DNA of 64,000 nt from Gymnogyps californianus. Taxonomy: Eukaryota > Chordata > Aves > Accipitriformes > Cathartidae. The first letter of the stretch is position 1. Each line of letters begins with the position of its first letter. The position numbers were made by a program, and so were the translations under genes. Positions 49,336 through 61,455 of this stretch are shown here, piece after piece. The notes beneath the pieces were generated by a model, which was given only the letters and a program-made list of their open reading frames with translations, was not told the DNA's origin and did no database searches. The DNA is taken from assembly GCF_018139145.2 (NCBI RefSeq), contig NC_059477.1, forward strand, positions 40,743,002-40,807,001. The letters run 5' to 3'.

Positions 49336-51814
49336 AATGGTTTAGTGACCAAAATACTATCTTAAAAAATTAAAAATACTCTCTCTAAAAGCCTAGATTT
49401 CAATACCAGAAGGGTTCAGTCAGTTCTTTATCATTCAGATGTAGATAAATTGAGTCCTTGCACTTTTCTCTCTATCTCTTTCTCATAAAATCTAAGTCCT
49501 GTCTGTTCTACATAGATATTCATGACATTTTCTCACAAGAGCTGTGATTTACTCCAATGTCTTCAGCCAAAAATATTTCTTCTCCCCTCTGTTCTGTGTT
49601 ATGCGCTTGACTAAAATTAAGTGGAAATAAGTAGGATGGCAGTGGGAAAATAAAAACAGCAACAGAAAGACCCATATCACCAAATAAATACAAATTTTTC
49701 ATCTCTTTTTTAAGCATTGAATTTAACATTGTTTTGTTCAAAAAAATCTTGAAAAGGCAAAAATCAGAAATATGTGCTATACTAATCAGAGGATATTTTT
49801 CCTGAGGAAAAAAACTACAAAGATATTTTAAAACTGATTATTTCAGGAAAACCAGGTGAAAAGCCAAAAGGAATGAAGGAACGGGAATCATACCTTCAAA
49901 TGAAAGTTTTCTGAATTCAGAAGAATTCATGCAGCCCATGGTACATGAATTCACCAAAGATGGCCTAACCTACAACAGGAGAAAAGCAATATATTGAACC
50001 TGCTATATACATAGTATATATCACTAGGTATTTTGGATACTTACCCTTCATAAGTAAGTTATGAAAAAAATATTTTTTTTGTTAAAAATAAAATACATTA
50101 GCACTCTTCTAAGAAAATTACTCGGATTCTTTTTCTTTTCTTAAAGGGTATATCATATACTAGTGAATAATATGATTCAAGAGAAGCTATGTCCCAAAAT
50201 AACATGACATTTGAAAAAGAAAGTGTAGGTGTGTGTGTTTTCCAGGGGAAAAATTATTAAAGTATCAAGGTTTCTGTTGGGGATGGGAAGAGACTAACTC
50301 CAAAGAAATTTAAAAAGTTTTTTAGGTTTTTTGGTCCTGAAGGTAAAATCTAGTAATTTTTAACAATGAAGAATTGGTTACTTTTTGTATAAATTCACTG
50401 CATAAAAAAATTGTAAGAAGAATCACAAAACATTTTGACATATTAGAAATGAAACACTACAAATTAAATAGAAGCAATTAGCTGAAAATCAATTCAATTG
50501 TCCTCCAGGTCTAGGGCTAAGTTACAGGTCAGCAATGTAGTCATGTAAATAAAGTTTTAAATACCCAATAAAAACAGCCATTCCAGAAAACAGGGTAAAA
50601 AAGCCTTATTTATTCCTTAATTAAAAACTGATAATGCAGCAAAAGAAATTTGGATTCAGCACAATGACCTGAAAATTGCTCCCGTCTCCATGAAGAAGAT
50701 CTGGTGTGTCCCACGAGAACATCTGAGGATGGGGCAGCTGAGATTTCTTCTTCCCACTCTGGTGTATCCCAGTGCATGCAGGGGTCATCTAGGAGTTAGT
50801 GAATTCCTCAGGAGCCAAAATGGTGAGAATCACTACTAGTTGCCCTCTTCCTGGTTGTCCTACACAGTCCTGACCCTGAGCACAGCCTTCTCTATCTTTC
50901 ATGCTAAACGAGCCTTATAAAATACTCTCCTTTGAAAGCCACCAAGGTTTTCTTGTGGCAGACTTTCTGCAGCTGAGCTTTCCATCAGGGTTGGTTTTGA
51001 CCGTAACTTTTCACATGAGAATTATTTATGGATTGTTTAGGAAGTACTATGGGGGCTGGTATCCTGTAAGTAAGAGATTTGTATTCTGGAGATGTTTGGC
51101 ATCTCTTGGTAGTAAATACGTCAAAGTGGACTGCACAGTATCTGGGACCTTCGCGTGATTAGATAGGACTTTCCCCTTCATAAAATAGCCTTGTAAACTA
51201 AAGATAATCAGTAATCTATTGCAGTAGTTTGGGTGAAATTATTTCAAAGTACTTTCATTTGTCTGTGAAACTTGCTATAGTTCATTTGCAGTATTTGCAG
51301 AAATGTTTCACCTTACAGAACGCTTTCTTTTTTTAAGTGAAATTTATTACCTTTATTATCTGTACATTCTCAGCTCCATGCCACCTGTAGCAGGGTTATT
51401 TCCACCTTTGGCAACATATAGTCCCACAGTAATTTTTAATGGTTAATATTTTCACATGATAATTGTAAAGCTGAATATTCAAACTTTTAAAGTATAACTG
51501 AAGAGGAAATACAGTGAGGTCTGGAAAGCGGCACGATTTGACTTGGCATGCCAATATTTAAACCTATATGAACTCTTTTTCAGTAAAAAATAAAGGAAAC
51601 AATGATTGTGGAAAGCAAAATGTGTATTTTAAACCCTACAGTCCTTCATAAGAATGCCATAGTTTTAAATAAAAGCTCTTTCATCTTTTTATATAAGAAG
51701 AGGAAAGCAGATACAACATATATCCTTCCAAATTCTCCAAATCCCAGGTTTTTAACGAAGCTCTTTCTGTATATTTTCCGTGAGTGAAGTACAAATAAGT
51801 AAATGGATGACTGC

Positions 51815-51850
51815 ATGGATGGATGGATGGACGGATGGATAGATAGACAG
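51815..51850. repeat. Microsatellite (GGAT)n grading into GATA
   Basis: About seven ATGG/ACGG units grading into ATAG/ACAG units. Tetranucleotide repeat with minor interruptions. Confidence 0.92.
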
Positions 51851-53532
51851 AGAGACTGATAAAGGGGTTCATTACTTCATTACCTCATTCTTCCTACATT
51901 AAATAATATTCACCAAAAAGCAGAACTTTCCAGGTCTCTCTTCCAGGCTTTTTCACACACTATTACTTCCATTTAGAACTTGCCTGCTGTTGCTAGATCA
52001 TCATTAACACATAGAGGACAGAGCACTATATATAAGAAGGATAGTTAGGAAGCTCGCAGGGATGGGGAGAGCAACATTTGCTGAATACGAAGATGGAAAT
52101 CTGGCCTGCAAAAATCTCAATTGGAAAAATGACACTTGCTCAGGCTCCTGACATCCTAAGTTAGCAAAGGCCTTTAGAAGTCTAAGGAATTAGGAATGTG
52201 GGGACATACTGACCTGAAAAGACCTCTTTCTTGTACTACGAATGTCCTATCACCATCTCACGAAAAGTAACCACCCACACTCCTCCCATGCTTCATTCAA
52301 GTATACGGAGTGGAATAAATATATAGGTTGGGATAGGCTTAAATTAAGAACAGCTGAAAAATATAGACCAAGATGACAGGATTTTCTCCATCTGTTTTCT
52401 GACATTTTCAAGACGCATTATCTTAGTCATGAATTCCTGATCCTCTACTATCACGACAAAGTTCAACTTTGACTCATACCTCGGATTTTATTACCACAAA
52501 AGGGCTACAGACTGGGAGAGCTGGACTGGGTATTTATCACCGGCCAACTAACTGCATCTCAAACCCTGCTAATTTTGATGAAGGAAGTACCATGTGATAG
52601 GGGTCCTGGCCAGAGGGTTTCTTCTTCACACATACCACCCTACGTGTTTTTGGGAACTTCCCAGCCCAAGTCAGCAATCCTCTAGTCTGGATGGTTTGAA
52701 ATGGCAAACTTGGGCACCGAATTCACTTCTTGCAGGAGACGCAGGTGATAAACTAGCCACCAGCATTTGTGATGATGAATCACAAGATGATTCTTGTTTC
52801 TTTAAATATCGTGCATTTTATTGAGTAATATTGTGCAAGTTAAACAGTGCTAAAATGCACAGAGAAGGTCAGTTTAGGAAACAGAACACAAGAAGCCCAA
52901 GCAGATCGATAGGAAACATGGCAGCTGGGCTAGCAGCATGGTGATGCAAGTTGCATTACACAATGTACACGTTTGCTTCATTAACGGCAAGTCAAATCAA
53001 GGCTTCAGAAGTTCCAGGTGTTTTGATAAAAGCCAAGCTGTAACAAGTTAACATATTTCAGATTTACAAAGGCAGAAGAGGATAGCAAAGGGAAAATAAC
53101 ATACTTTGTCCCTGCCTTTATTGAAAATCATTTAGTATGGATTTTTTTGCCTAGAATTTCACAGATATTGAGCAGAAAAGCATCTTTCCAACATTACCTG
53201 GGTAATCCATTTCTACAGTCATCCACTGTACCTCAATAAAATGCTTAAAGATACTGAAAGCTATTTGTTTAGATGATAGAAAAATAGTTGTGCCAATAAA
53301 CGCTGGCTTTCAGCTTAGACTAATGAACATAGACTAATGTGACTGTAACTTGTAATCTACCGCTTGCTGAAGCTGAACCTAAGTTTCTAGCAACTGAGTT
53401 AGTTAAGTCAAGTGTAATGTTCCACCCTTGTCATCTTTGGCTGCAATTTTCTACAGTTCAGTGTAAAAACTTCACTGATAAGTATCTTTAGCTAAACTTC
53501 ATAGGTAATTTTATATATGTATATAAAATATT

Positions 53533-53552
53533 ATCTATCTATCTATCTATCT
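53533..53552. repeat. Microsatellite (ATCT)5
   Basis: Five perfect ATCT units preceded by an alternating A/T stretch (53510-53530). Confidence 0.92.
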
Positions 53553-54079
53553 GTGAGCTGTAACCCAATTCCTGGCTCCCACTGAAACTAGCTTTCTTGT
53601 GGAACAACTGGATTTCAACCAGTCAAGCCAAAAGTGAAAAGGGCAGCAAAGGAAACACATACTTGCAGCTATTAAAAAGACAGCAACAATACAGTAATTG
53701 AAGTCTCTTACAAATTCACACATGCTTAGAAAGAGCTTTTTTTTCTTTTTGTTTTCAGGATGAAGCCCAGCAAGCATGCACTGGCTAGACAAGATACCAC
53801 TGAGGGAGGAAAGCTAGGATATGCTCCTTTGATGCTATTGTACAGTTCTCAAAATCAGACTCCAAAAACGTTTTAGCTCTCAAATTTTCAGGATTAATCA
53901 ATATTAACTGTAACCAGTACCCAATCAGAGGTAATCTCTTAAGGTAAAGGCGAGAATGTGCTTTCACAAGATCTCTTGTGGCTTTATTTAGATTCTGAAT
54001 AAGACAAGGGATAAACCTGAACTTTCTGTATCGCTACAAGGAGGAAGAAATCTTGCTTTTTAGAGCTTCTGTTTCACTC

Positions 54080-54450
54080 TGAGTGGAAAAGAAATGAGAG
54101 GCTGGCAAGGAAGGGAGCTGTTTCGCCAAGAAAGATATGGTAGCAGTCTTCAAAAAAGGTGAGAGGTATCTGTGATGTTAATGGAGTGAGTTCTTCTTGA
54201 TACTTACTAAGAGAATAAGAGAAAACTAAACTGTAGAAAAAAAAATTTAGGTAAGGAGTTGGGGACAACTTCTGGATTGTCAGGATAGTTATCAACTGAA
54301 ACAATATGCCAAGGAAGTTAGGAAATCTCTATTACTGCAGGCATTTAAAAAGAATTAAGCAAACATCTGTCAAGACTGACATAGGTATTGTTGATCTTAC
54401 CTTGAGGCAGGGATGCATTAGGTGACCTCTCCAGTCTCTATTGCCCTATC
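54080..54450 (+). mobile_element. Old CR1 LINE 3' relic
   Basis: Landmarks in family order: AGATATGGTAGCAGTCTTCAAA (54133-54154), then AACTTCTGGATTGTCAGGATAGTTAT (54269-54294), AATATGCCAAGGAAGTTAGGAAATCTC, TACTGCAGGCATTTAAAAAG, AAACATCTGTCAAGACTGACATAGGTAT, TTGAGGCAGGGATGCATTAGGTGACCTCTCCAGTCTCTA. This follows the CR1 3' UTR (cttgactgtcagggtggttaagcactgg, ggaagttgtggaatctcc, gaggcttttaagagcag, caaacatctgtcaggaatgg, gatgacct). The usual pentamer or octamer tail is lost. Divergent, so old. Confidence 0.85.
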
Positions 54451-55595
54451 TTCTTTGATTGCTGATTCATGTCTTTCTTTTCCACCTCCCTTGATGTCTT
54501 TACTTATGCTACCAGACAGGAAGGTTCACTAATCAATTCTATCCCTACATGTAATGCTTTTTCTTTATATAGACAGTTGGCTTGAGGAATCCGTTTCAGC
54601 CATAATCAAAACAAATTCTTAATAAAAACATTCAACATATACGAATCACTCCTCACTTACTACAGTAAAGTTGGGGTGTAGTATAGACTGGAGCCACAGG
54701 CAAGACTTTGGAATAAAAAACTGGAAAAAATAAAAACCAAGTCATAGCATAACTTATAGCACCATTTATGAAACCACTTCTGTCTTTCAAGACATCTTTA
54801 CATCATTTTCAAAAGAAACAGGTATAGGTGCTCTCATTCTAAAGACGTCAAGTTTCTTACACTCATTATCGTGTTATCAAAAATGAAAGAATATCACAGT
54901 TACACAGTTTTAATTACTTATACAGGTATATTTTACAGCCCTAAGGATTTAAATCAGATTTTTTTTTTTCAAGTGCTTTCTACTCTTTGCATTTTCCAGC
55001 TTTCCTGTCTTCAAAGTCACTAAATAGTTCTTAGCAATGTTTATATTGTACCAGGGGCATACTGGTGCCATATACAATATTTTGCAGTGTTTTCTTCAAG
55101 GTTTGAATAACAACCTTTCTTACAGGTGGATAAAACATTCTTTACTAGACATTCCTGAAACTAAAAATAGGTTTATTATATTATGGAGAAAGGCCTTAGA
55201 AAGTTCAATTTTCATTTGGAAAAGCCAAGAGACCTGAAAAAATATTTTTATAGATCATATAACATTAATTTAAATTAAGTCATTTGCCCCAAGAAAGAAT
55301 ATACCTATCTAAATGGGGTTCAGGAGTTCTTAGATAAATATGAAGGATTAGTTCCTTTTTTGCTTGCATTTTTATTTATTTTCTCTCTTTTTGGAAAGCA
55401 TTTCTATTTCCCTGCTGGGCTCAGGCAACACATGAAAGATCTGTTTCCTTTACCATCCGATGTCTACACAGAGGGAAGAACAGAAACGTTATCAGTATTT
55501 GCTTTTATCTTGCTGCCCTTTTTGTTCTAGACACATTTTTGCCAAGTTAATAACTCAATAATGGTAACTGGTAACTCAATAATAATTACATTTGA
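54451..55595. other. AT-rich noncoding sequence, no gene seen
   Basis: Nothing nameable except a 13-bp direct repeat of TAACTCAATAAT (55551-55562 and 55573-55584), which probably arose by replication slippage. Confidence 0.55.
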
Positions 55596-55599
55596 TAGT

Positions 55600-55770
55600 G
55601 TATTATATAGTAGGTTTTCATTTGTCAATCTTAAAACACTTCTCCAAGGAAGCTAAGTATTGCACCGTGTGATCATACCAAGATACAGACTCATGATGTA
55701 ACTTGCTCAAGGGCAGACAGCAGGCCAGTGTCACAAATGGGAATATATCTGACATTTCCTTGATCTTTCC
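55600..55770 (-). mobile_element. Ancient MIR-like (CORE-SINE) relic
   Basis: Plus-strand order: CTTAAAACACTTCTCCAAGGAAGCTAAGTATTG, ACAGACTCATGATGTAACTTGCTC, AAGGGCAGACAGCAGGCCAGTGTCAC, AAATGGGAATATATCTGAC. This corresponds to the MIR antisense strand (acaacactcctgtgaggtaggtaagtatta, aagtgacttgcccaaggtcacacagcaggccagtggcagagccgggaatagaacccagg). The block around 55710-55735 is the clearest. Confidence 0.65.
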
Positions 55771-55898
55771 TGCAGCGTGCCATTCCCAGGCCTTTTTGCT
55801 TCATCATACAAGCATCCACGTTGTACAATTTGGATATATCATTCCTATTTACACATTTATTTATTTTTTCAGGATAAAAATGCCCAGCCAATATCAGT

Positions 55899-55965
55899 TA
55901 TTAGCAATGTATGATATTAGTAATGTATTAGCAATTATATTAGCAAGGATATTAGCAGTGTATCA
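55899..55965. repeat. Short imperfect minisatellite, about 12-bp unit (TATTAGCAATG)
   Basis: Five successive units containing TATTAG(C/T)A(A/G): ending in ATGTATGA, ATG, ATTA, AGGA and GTGTATCA. The unit length varies 11-17 bp. Local tandem duplication, no known function. Confidence 0.85.
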
Positions 55966-56524
55966 TCTGGATTAACTTTCTACAATGACAGAAGAACGAA
56001 AATCAGAGTAGGTCGCAAAGATCACTTTTAATATAGACAAGTTCCAACGATACCTGTGCATAACAAAAGTATCCTTATTACTTATGTCCTTACTAGAAGC
56101 TATTTAAATGCAAAATACCTACCTTCTATCAGGTTGCTACACTATTACTCGCCGGGTAGGAAGCCTATGTAAAGGACTCACGTGGGTATTTTTCTTCCTA
56201 TATTTTACACCAAATTAACTGCCTATTTGCCTGAGTAATAATGGGCTGCCATAACAGTAATAATGTATTCAAATATCAAACTGGTTTGAAAGACATGCAC
56301 ATACACACCATTTCATAATACTGTACTCAAAAAATGCATACCATTGTAAAAAAGTTTTGAAAGTAATTCTCTAGCCCCATAAAACAAGTTTTGCACTAAG
56401 ACATATGGTAAAGATGTGCCAAATTCAGGAGACTATATGGACAGCATTTAAATCAAAGCAAAAAGACTCCTCTTAACTTTCATGGGACACGGAATTTACT
56501 CGAATCTATAAATTAGCTCAAAAG

Positions 56525-56544
56525 AATTAATTAATTAATTAATT
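56525..56544. repeat. Microsatellite (AATT)5
   Basis: Five perfect AATT units, self-complementary. Confidence 0.92.
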
Positions 56545-58684
56545 GACTGCCTTCTATTTATACCCAATTTTACTTTACTCTGTAAACTTTAAGAAAAAAT
56601 ATCTGATTTCATAAAAATATTCTAACAATTTGATCCTTCATAATATTAGCATACTTTTAAAATGCAAAATCAGAGTTAGATGTTTTAAAAGCCAGCTCTT
56701 TAGTCCTTCTCTTCAAATAAAATCACTGGTTTAGTTGCTGAACTAGAGTTTAGAATCAAATTTTGTGAAATATTGCACAAAGGAAAAAATAGCTAGTTAA
56801 TGAACTGCTCTATATAATTTTCTGTAAAATATTAGCATTTCAGGCAGCATCCAAACGTCTGCTCCCTTTGTAGAGCAGATATGTCGCAGAGATATTCACT
56901 GCTACTTAAGTAATCTCGTATTCAAACTACAACACAAGACAGTGTTTAATGTTCCAGAGCTTCAAATGATGGAAGAGAGGGGTCTTGAACTAGAAGTGCT
57001 GACTGGAAAATAGCATCAAATGAGTTGTGAGAAATCCAGTGCAGACTATTTCAACTGCATCTTGAGGGTCTTCCTTTAAAAATTAGCTCCAAATACAAGC
57101 AACATTACAGACAGGAAAAACCATCTAAACTTGAATGCTGATTCTGTAATTCAACGTACACGTTAAATGTGAGAACTGGGGAGTTGCTTTCTGCAAAGGA
57201 TTTATGTAAAGGATTGAAAGTCTGAGATTGCCGGCAGGATGGATCACGCAGGTGGAGGGACCGAGTGTCGGTGCCCACCCTGGCATAGCAGATCCCCATT
57301 TGGCATGTCTCACTGGGATGTCACAGGATCTAATGAGTTATGGTAGACAACGTCATGGCCATGCAGCTCCAGCACACACATTTCCTCACTATTCATATGG
57401 TTCCTGGTGCGATTGCTGTAAAACACATTTTTTTTAATGGAAATATTTTGATTTTGCATCTGACACACACACATGATCTATCAGTTACCATCGCTTTATG
57501 TGATTGGCTTTATGTTTCGCTATGTGGGCCAAATTCTGTCTCATCACAACTGTGTCAATTAGATCATATTTTTGGAAACCATGTTTATTAATATCAAGCA
57601 TACTAGTATAGCCATAGAAGTACCTCCGAAATCAGCACTGAACTGAATAGTTTGTGCAAAGAGGAAATTAAAGTGAAAGCTTTAGATCCAAGTTTGGGTC
57701 AGAAGTTCGTAGTTGCCTCATTCTGGCAGATCTGCAGCATCCTTCAGGAATGAAAGAGATCACTTGAATACGAGTCATAAACGTGAGCTGTCCCATTGGA
57801 CTTCTGTGCTAGACAACTGAAGTGTTAGGGACTCAGAGAAAGGACGGGGTTTAGAAAGGAAAGAAGACAGTAGACTAGGAAGCAAGATCCCTGTGAAAAA
57901 GTGGCTTTATATTACTGTACGAGCTTTACTATATCTTTGGGGGACTTCCCTTGTTATCAAAGAAACTACTGGGTGGTCAAGGACATTCAGTCTAGCAGGA
58001 ATTTAGGCTAACCTGTTACTAATGAGAGACCAAGGAATCAGAGCTATTCCAGAAGTTACTACATGTGGGTTCATGTAAACATAGACAGAACCTAGAGAAG
58101 GAGAACGTCCCACCAACGTGTGCCTGTACGTTGCTCATAGACCTTCCTTCCCAGTCACAACGCTTGTGGTAAGAGCTGTACACCGGGTATGCCCCTGGTT
58201 ACTGCTCCATAGTCTGAACCAATACATCCACTGAAGAAAAGTCATACACAAGGGATGTGTGTGTGTATAAACACACAGTTGATGTTTTTCTCGATTCTCA
58301 TCACATGTTTCATTCAATAGACCTATTAATCAACCATAAGAAATGAGTTAAGATGTTGAAACAGTCATGGCCTTTGTTCTGTGTCAGTTTTGTTGGCTTA
58401 GCTGACATATAGCTACAAGGCATGACGGATCAAAGTAATTAAAGTTCCAATCATTTACCTTTCTATGTACAGTGTCAAGACAGCTAGCCTTCACCCTGGG
58501 TTCAGAGCATTTTCATATTTTTTTTAACGTGTTATAGCTGTGCCATTTGCCTTGCCGTACTTAAGAATTTGACAGCATCTCCATTATAAAGTTTGTATAC
58601 GAAGGCTTGAGATTCCTTCTGGATTCCAACTTTGCACATAAAATCACAGACCGCAGGCAATCCAAAAGCAAGCAGGCAGGTGGG

Positions 58685-58713
58685 TTTGTTTTTTTTTTTT
58701 TCTTTTTTTTTCC
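58685..58713. repeat. T-rich tract
   Basis: T run interrupted by single G and C, preceded by AGGCAGGTGGG. No retroposon boundary recognised. Confidence 0.85.
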
Positions 58714-59148
58714 TTGTTCATTTACTTTAAGGTAATTCAGTCAGGTTTTGTCCATCAGAGAACAAAAAGTTCTGCCAGTTCTGTTTCACTTAGTTTCAAG
58801 GTACATTTTTTGTGTTCTCTGAAACTCAAATGAAACTTATTTTGTTCTTGTCATGAAATGTGGTAGGCAATTAGTCCTAATCTTTACTATTCCATCATAT
58901 ATATTATTTATAACTGACAGTATGAAAACATTTGTTCTAATCAAAAACTTTGGGGTACGTAGCAGGGAGTGATTTCTGGATATTTCAAGAACAGGAGATT
59001 GGCTTGTGTTTGAATCCAAGTATGAATTCAAGCAGTAAGTGCTACTTTTCCCAGATTAGAGAAAAAAAAATGCATTTTTATAAAGTCAGACAGATAATTT
59101 GAATCTTGGGAACAGTATCCACTAACTAAATACAAACAAGCACATGTT

Positions 59149-59163
59149 AAAAAAAAAAAAAAA
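59149..59163. repeat. A homopolymer
   Basis: Fifteen uninterrupted A residues. No recognisable element upstream. Confidence 0.85.
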
Positions 59164-60559
59164 GTGGAAAAGCAAAATCAGGAATGAAATAACCCACAAC
59201 CAGTGAAAGTGACTGTCTCTTGGAGTCTTGCCCTCTCTGTACCTTCTTCTCTTTCTCCACAGCTGGCCTGTTGCCTACACTGGCTGGCTGGATCCACCAG
59301 GCTGTGGAGCAGGAAGTCATCTTCTACTTTTCATCATGGTTTCTATAGGACCTTGTATAGGACTGGCAGTAGGCATTTGGCAGATTTTAGTTAAAGACCC
59401 TTTGCATGTTATCAGATACTGGTGGCTTACAGCCTCCCATGTCCCTGGGTCTTATCTACTGCATAGAACTCAACTCTAATACAGTGAAAACAAAATCTGC
59501 CAGGGTTTTCTATGAAGGTGTAATATTGGATAGCTTTATAAGCTTTGCTTTCACAAAGGTCATACAAAATCTGATGGTTTTATTACACATTACAGATTGA
59601 GAGTGGAGGCGTAGAGTGCCACTTATTTGGCACAGCAATCCGAGATGTTTTGGGAAATAACCCACTCTGCCTATATACAGTAGCAGACCTTCACCCAACC
59701 TGTTTTACCACTATGTAGCCTGCATGACTCCATAATATGCACAGACTCTTCCAGTCCTCTATCAGGCCTTCGAAAACACAGTCTGGAGGAGAAGATTAGG
59801 TGGCTTCAAGAACATTAGTGCAATTGCTCCCAAATATTCTGTCCCTACTTGGAAGGATTTGAAGGAACGGTGGCAAGGGGAGATAGAGGAGACATAAGCT
59901 GTCTCCTTCCACATTATACAGTGAATAATAAGAGCAGAGCATTGTTTGCAAAAATCATTCGTGAACGGAAAAGGAGGCTAATTCAAAATTAATTTCATTT
60001 ATAATAAATACCTCCACCAGCATTTTTATAAATAAAACACCAGCAGTTATTATTCTACTATGTATTTACAAGAAACAGGCAATTCTAAAAAACAGTAGAA
60101 GGACACCCCATTCCTCAGAAGTTTAGGACTGACAAATCATAAGACACCACCTACCTTGTCAGAGTCATTACAGGCCCATCTTGCTTCAAACTCAGTCAAC
60201 ATATGGTTTACTATTTACCTAGATAAGAGTAGAATCAAACCCAAATTTCTGTCATTCCTCCCATAGGCATCTCAGTTTTCTCCCTTCAATGACTTTTTAA
60301 AGTTCCCAGAGCATGAAACATCACTTTGATGCTGCATCACATCCAGTTAGGAAGCTCTGGCATGTAGTGTTATGTTTAAACCAACATGCAAATGTAATCA
60401 GGAATGACACGTCGTCCCAATAATGCAGTCACTCAGCTTTGAGAAACTCGAACAGACAGATTATAAAACAGAAATTCTCACAGCCACAGGTTTGTGCTTT
60501 TGGAAATGAATCTCTAAGTTAAACATAAAGAAAGTTTGAGAAAGATCTTAAAGAAAGAT

Positions 60560-60725
60560 GCCCCAAGCCTGTCAGTGTTTAAGAGGCATTTGGACAATGC
60601 CCTTAATAATATGCTTTAACTCTTGGTCAGCCCTGAAGTGGTCAGGCAGTTGGACTAGATGATAGGTGTATGTCCCTTTCAACTGAAATATTCTGTTCTA
60701 TTCTATTCTATTCTATTCTATTCTA
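60560..60725 (+). mobile_element. CR1 LINE 3' end with pentamer tail
   Basis: A 5'-truncated CR1 copy. The 3' UTR is well preserved: CCCCAAGCCTGTCAGTGTTTAAGAGGCATTTGGACAATGCCCTTAATAATATGCTTTAACTC is in family order, followed by GGTCAGGCAGTTGGACTAGATGAT, GTCCCTTTCAACTGAAATATTCTG and the tail repeat (60690-60725). It is clearly younger than the other CR1 pieces here, judging by how many bases fit the family consensus I remember. Truncation to about 130 bp of body is typical of CR1 insertion. This is the best single clue that the genome is avian. Confidence 0.93.
60690..60725. repeat. Pentamer tail repeat of CR1 (TTCTA)n
   Basis: Seven TTCTR units, the first TTCTG and the rest TTCTA. CR1 elements normally end in only a few short direct repeats, so this tail has expanded as a microsatellite and is likely polymorphic in length. 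Confidence 0.95.
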
Positions 60726-61320
60726 AAGTTTCAGTATTTAAAACATTCACTCAGGGACCTAGAGCTGGCCGTTGCGGTCTGGTGGAGAAGGCCCACAACC
60801 TGCACGTTGCCACCGGAGCATTTAAGCTGCCGTAAAAGCTGATCGTGCAGCTCTGAGGATTTTCCTTCCTCATCTCTACAACACTGGCAGGCTTAGCCAA
60901 ACATTCCCAAGCTATTGAACACTAAGAATAGGAGGGGGAGGAAAGTGAGATTTTTCGCACCTCTTTTCCAGCTAATTCTTGTTAATATTTATTGAGAAGA
61001 CCAGATTGTGCTAAAGGCCTTTTGGAAATAGCCCCTGTCGTGTCCCACCCACTGGCCAGGAAGATTGTGAGTCCTGTCAGGGTGGGAAGACCTTCTCCCC
61101 CATTGCTGCTCAGTGTGACTCACCCAAAAAGGGCTCTACGTGCTTTGTTAAATGAGCTGATGGTTGCTCTCTGCCCCCACCCTCTGTATCTGGGCTAAGG
61201 ACACCCGGTCCCGGCGGAGGGTTTAACTGCCTGGTCTTTCAGGTCTTAAACAGCACATACACACTTGTGTGGGCCTTCTGTGTTAGTGTGACCCTCGGTG
61301 TTTTACTAGTAATATTGATT
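60726..61320. other. Noncoding sequence, no gene seen
   Basis: Slightly GC-richer than average, with short frames only (68 codons at most). Nothing nameable. Confidence 0.5.
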
Positions 61321-61324
61321 TTGG

Positions 61325-61455
61325 CTTTACAATACTCCTGTTATCCCTATTATAAAGATGAGGAAAAAGGCACAGCTAAATGACTTATCAAGGCTGACAA
61401 AAAAAGCAAGTGTCGGAGCTGAGAATAGAAACCAGATCACCTGAGGTTTCATTTC
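61325..61455 (-). mobile_element. Ancient MIR-like (CORE-SINE) relic
   Basis: Plus-strand order: TTTACAATACTCCTG, TTATCCCTATTATAAAGATGAGGAAAAAGGCACAGCTAAATGACTTATCAAGG, AAGTGTCGGAGCTGAGAATAGAAACCAGATCACCTGAG. This matches the MIR antisense strand (attatccccattttacagatgaggaaactgaggcacagagaggttaaatgacttgcccaagg, gtcagagctgggaatagaacccaggtctcctga) closely enough to be convincing. It is the best preserved of the MIR-like pieces here. Confidence 0.8.

Larger units (their letters stand above)
49336..54075. other. AT-rich noncoding sequence, no gene seen
   Basis: AT-rich with tetranucleotide repeats at 51815-51850 and 53533-53552 and many A or T runs. Frames below 90 codons, no motif, no RNA gene recognised. 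Confidence 0.55.
55976..60555. other. AT-rich noncoding sequence, no gene seen
   Basis: Contains a (TTAA)n-type repeat (56525-56544), T-rich (58685-58713) and A (59149-59163) tracts, and a faint old-repeat phrase near 57528-57560. Frames up to 83 codons, some with hydrophobic composition (59228-59479), but none recognisable. Confidence 0.55.

Noticed and set aside
59203..59479. Overlapping hydrophobic frames that could suggest a membrane protein exon
   Set aside because: Two frames over the same DNA are both open, neither matches a known protein, and no good splice sites bound them.
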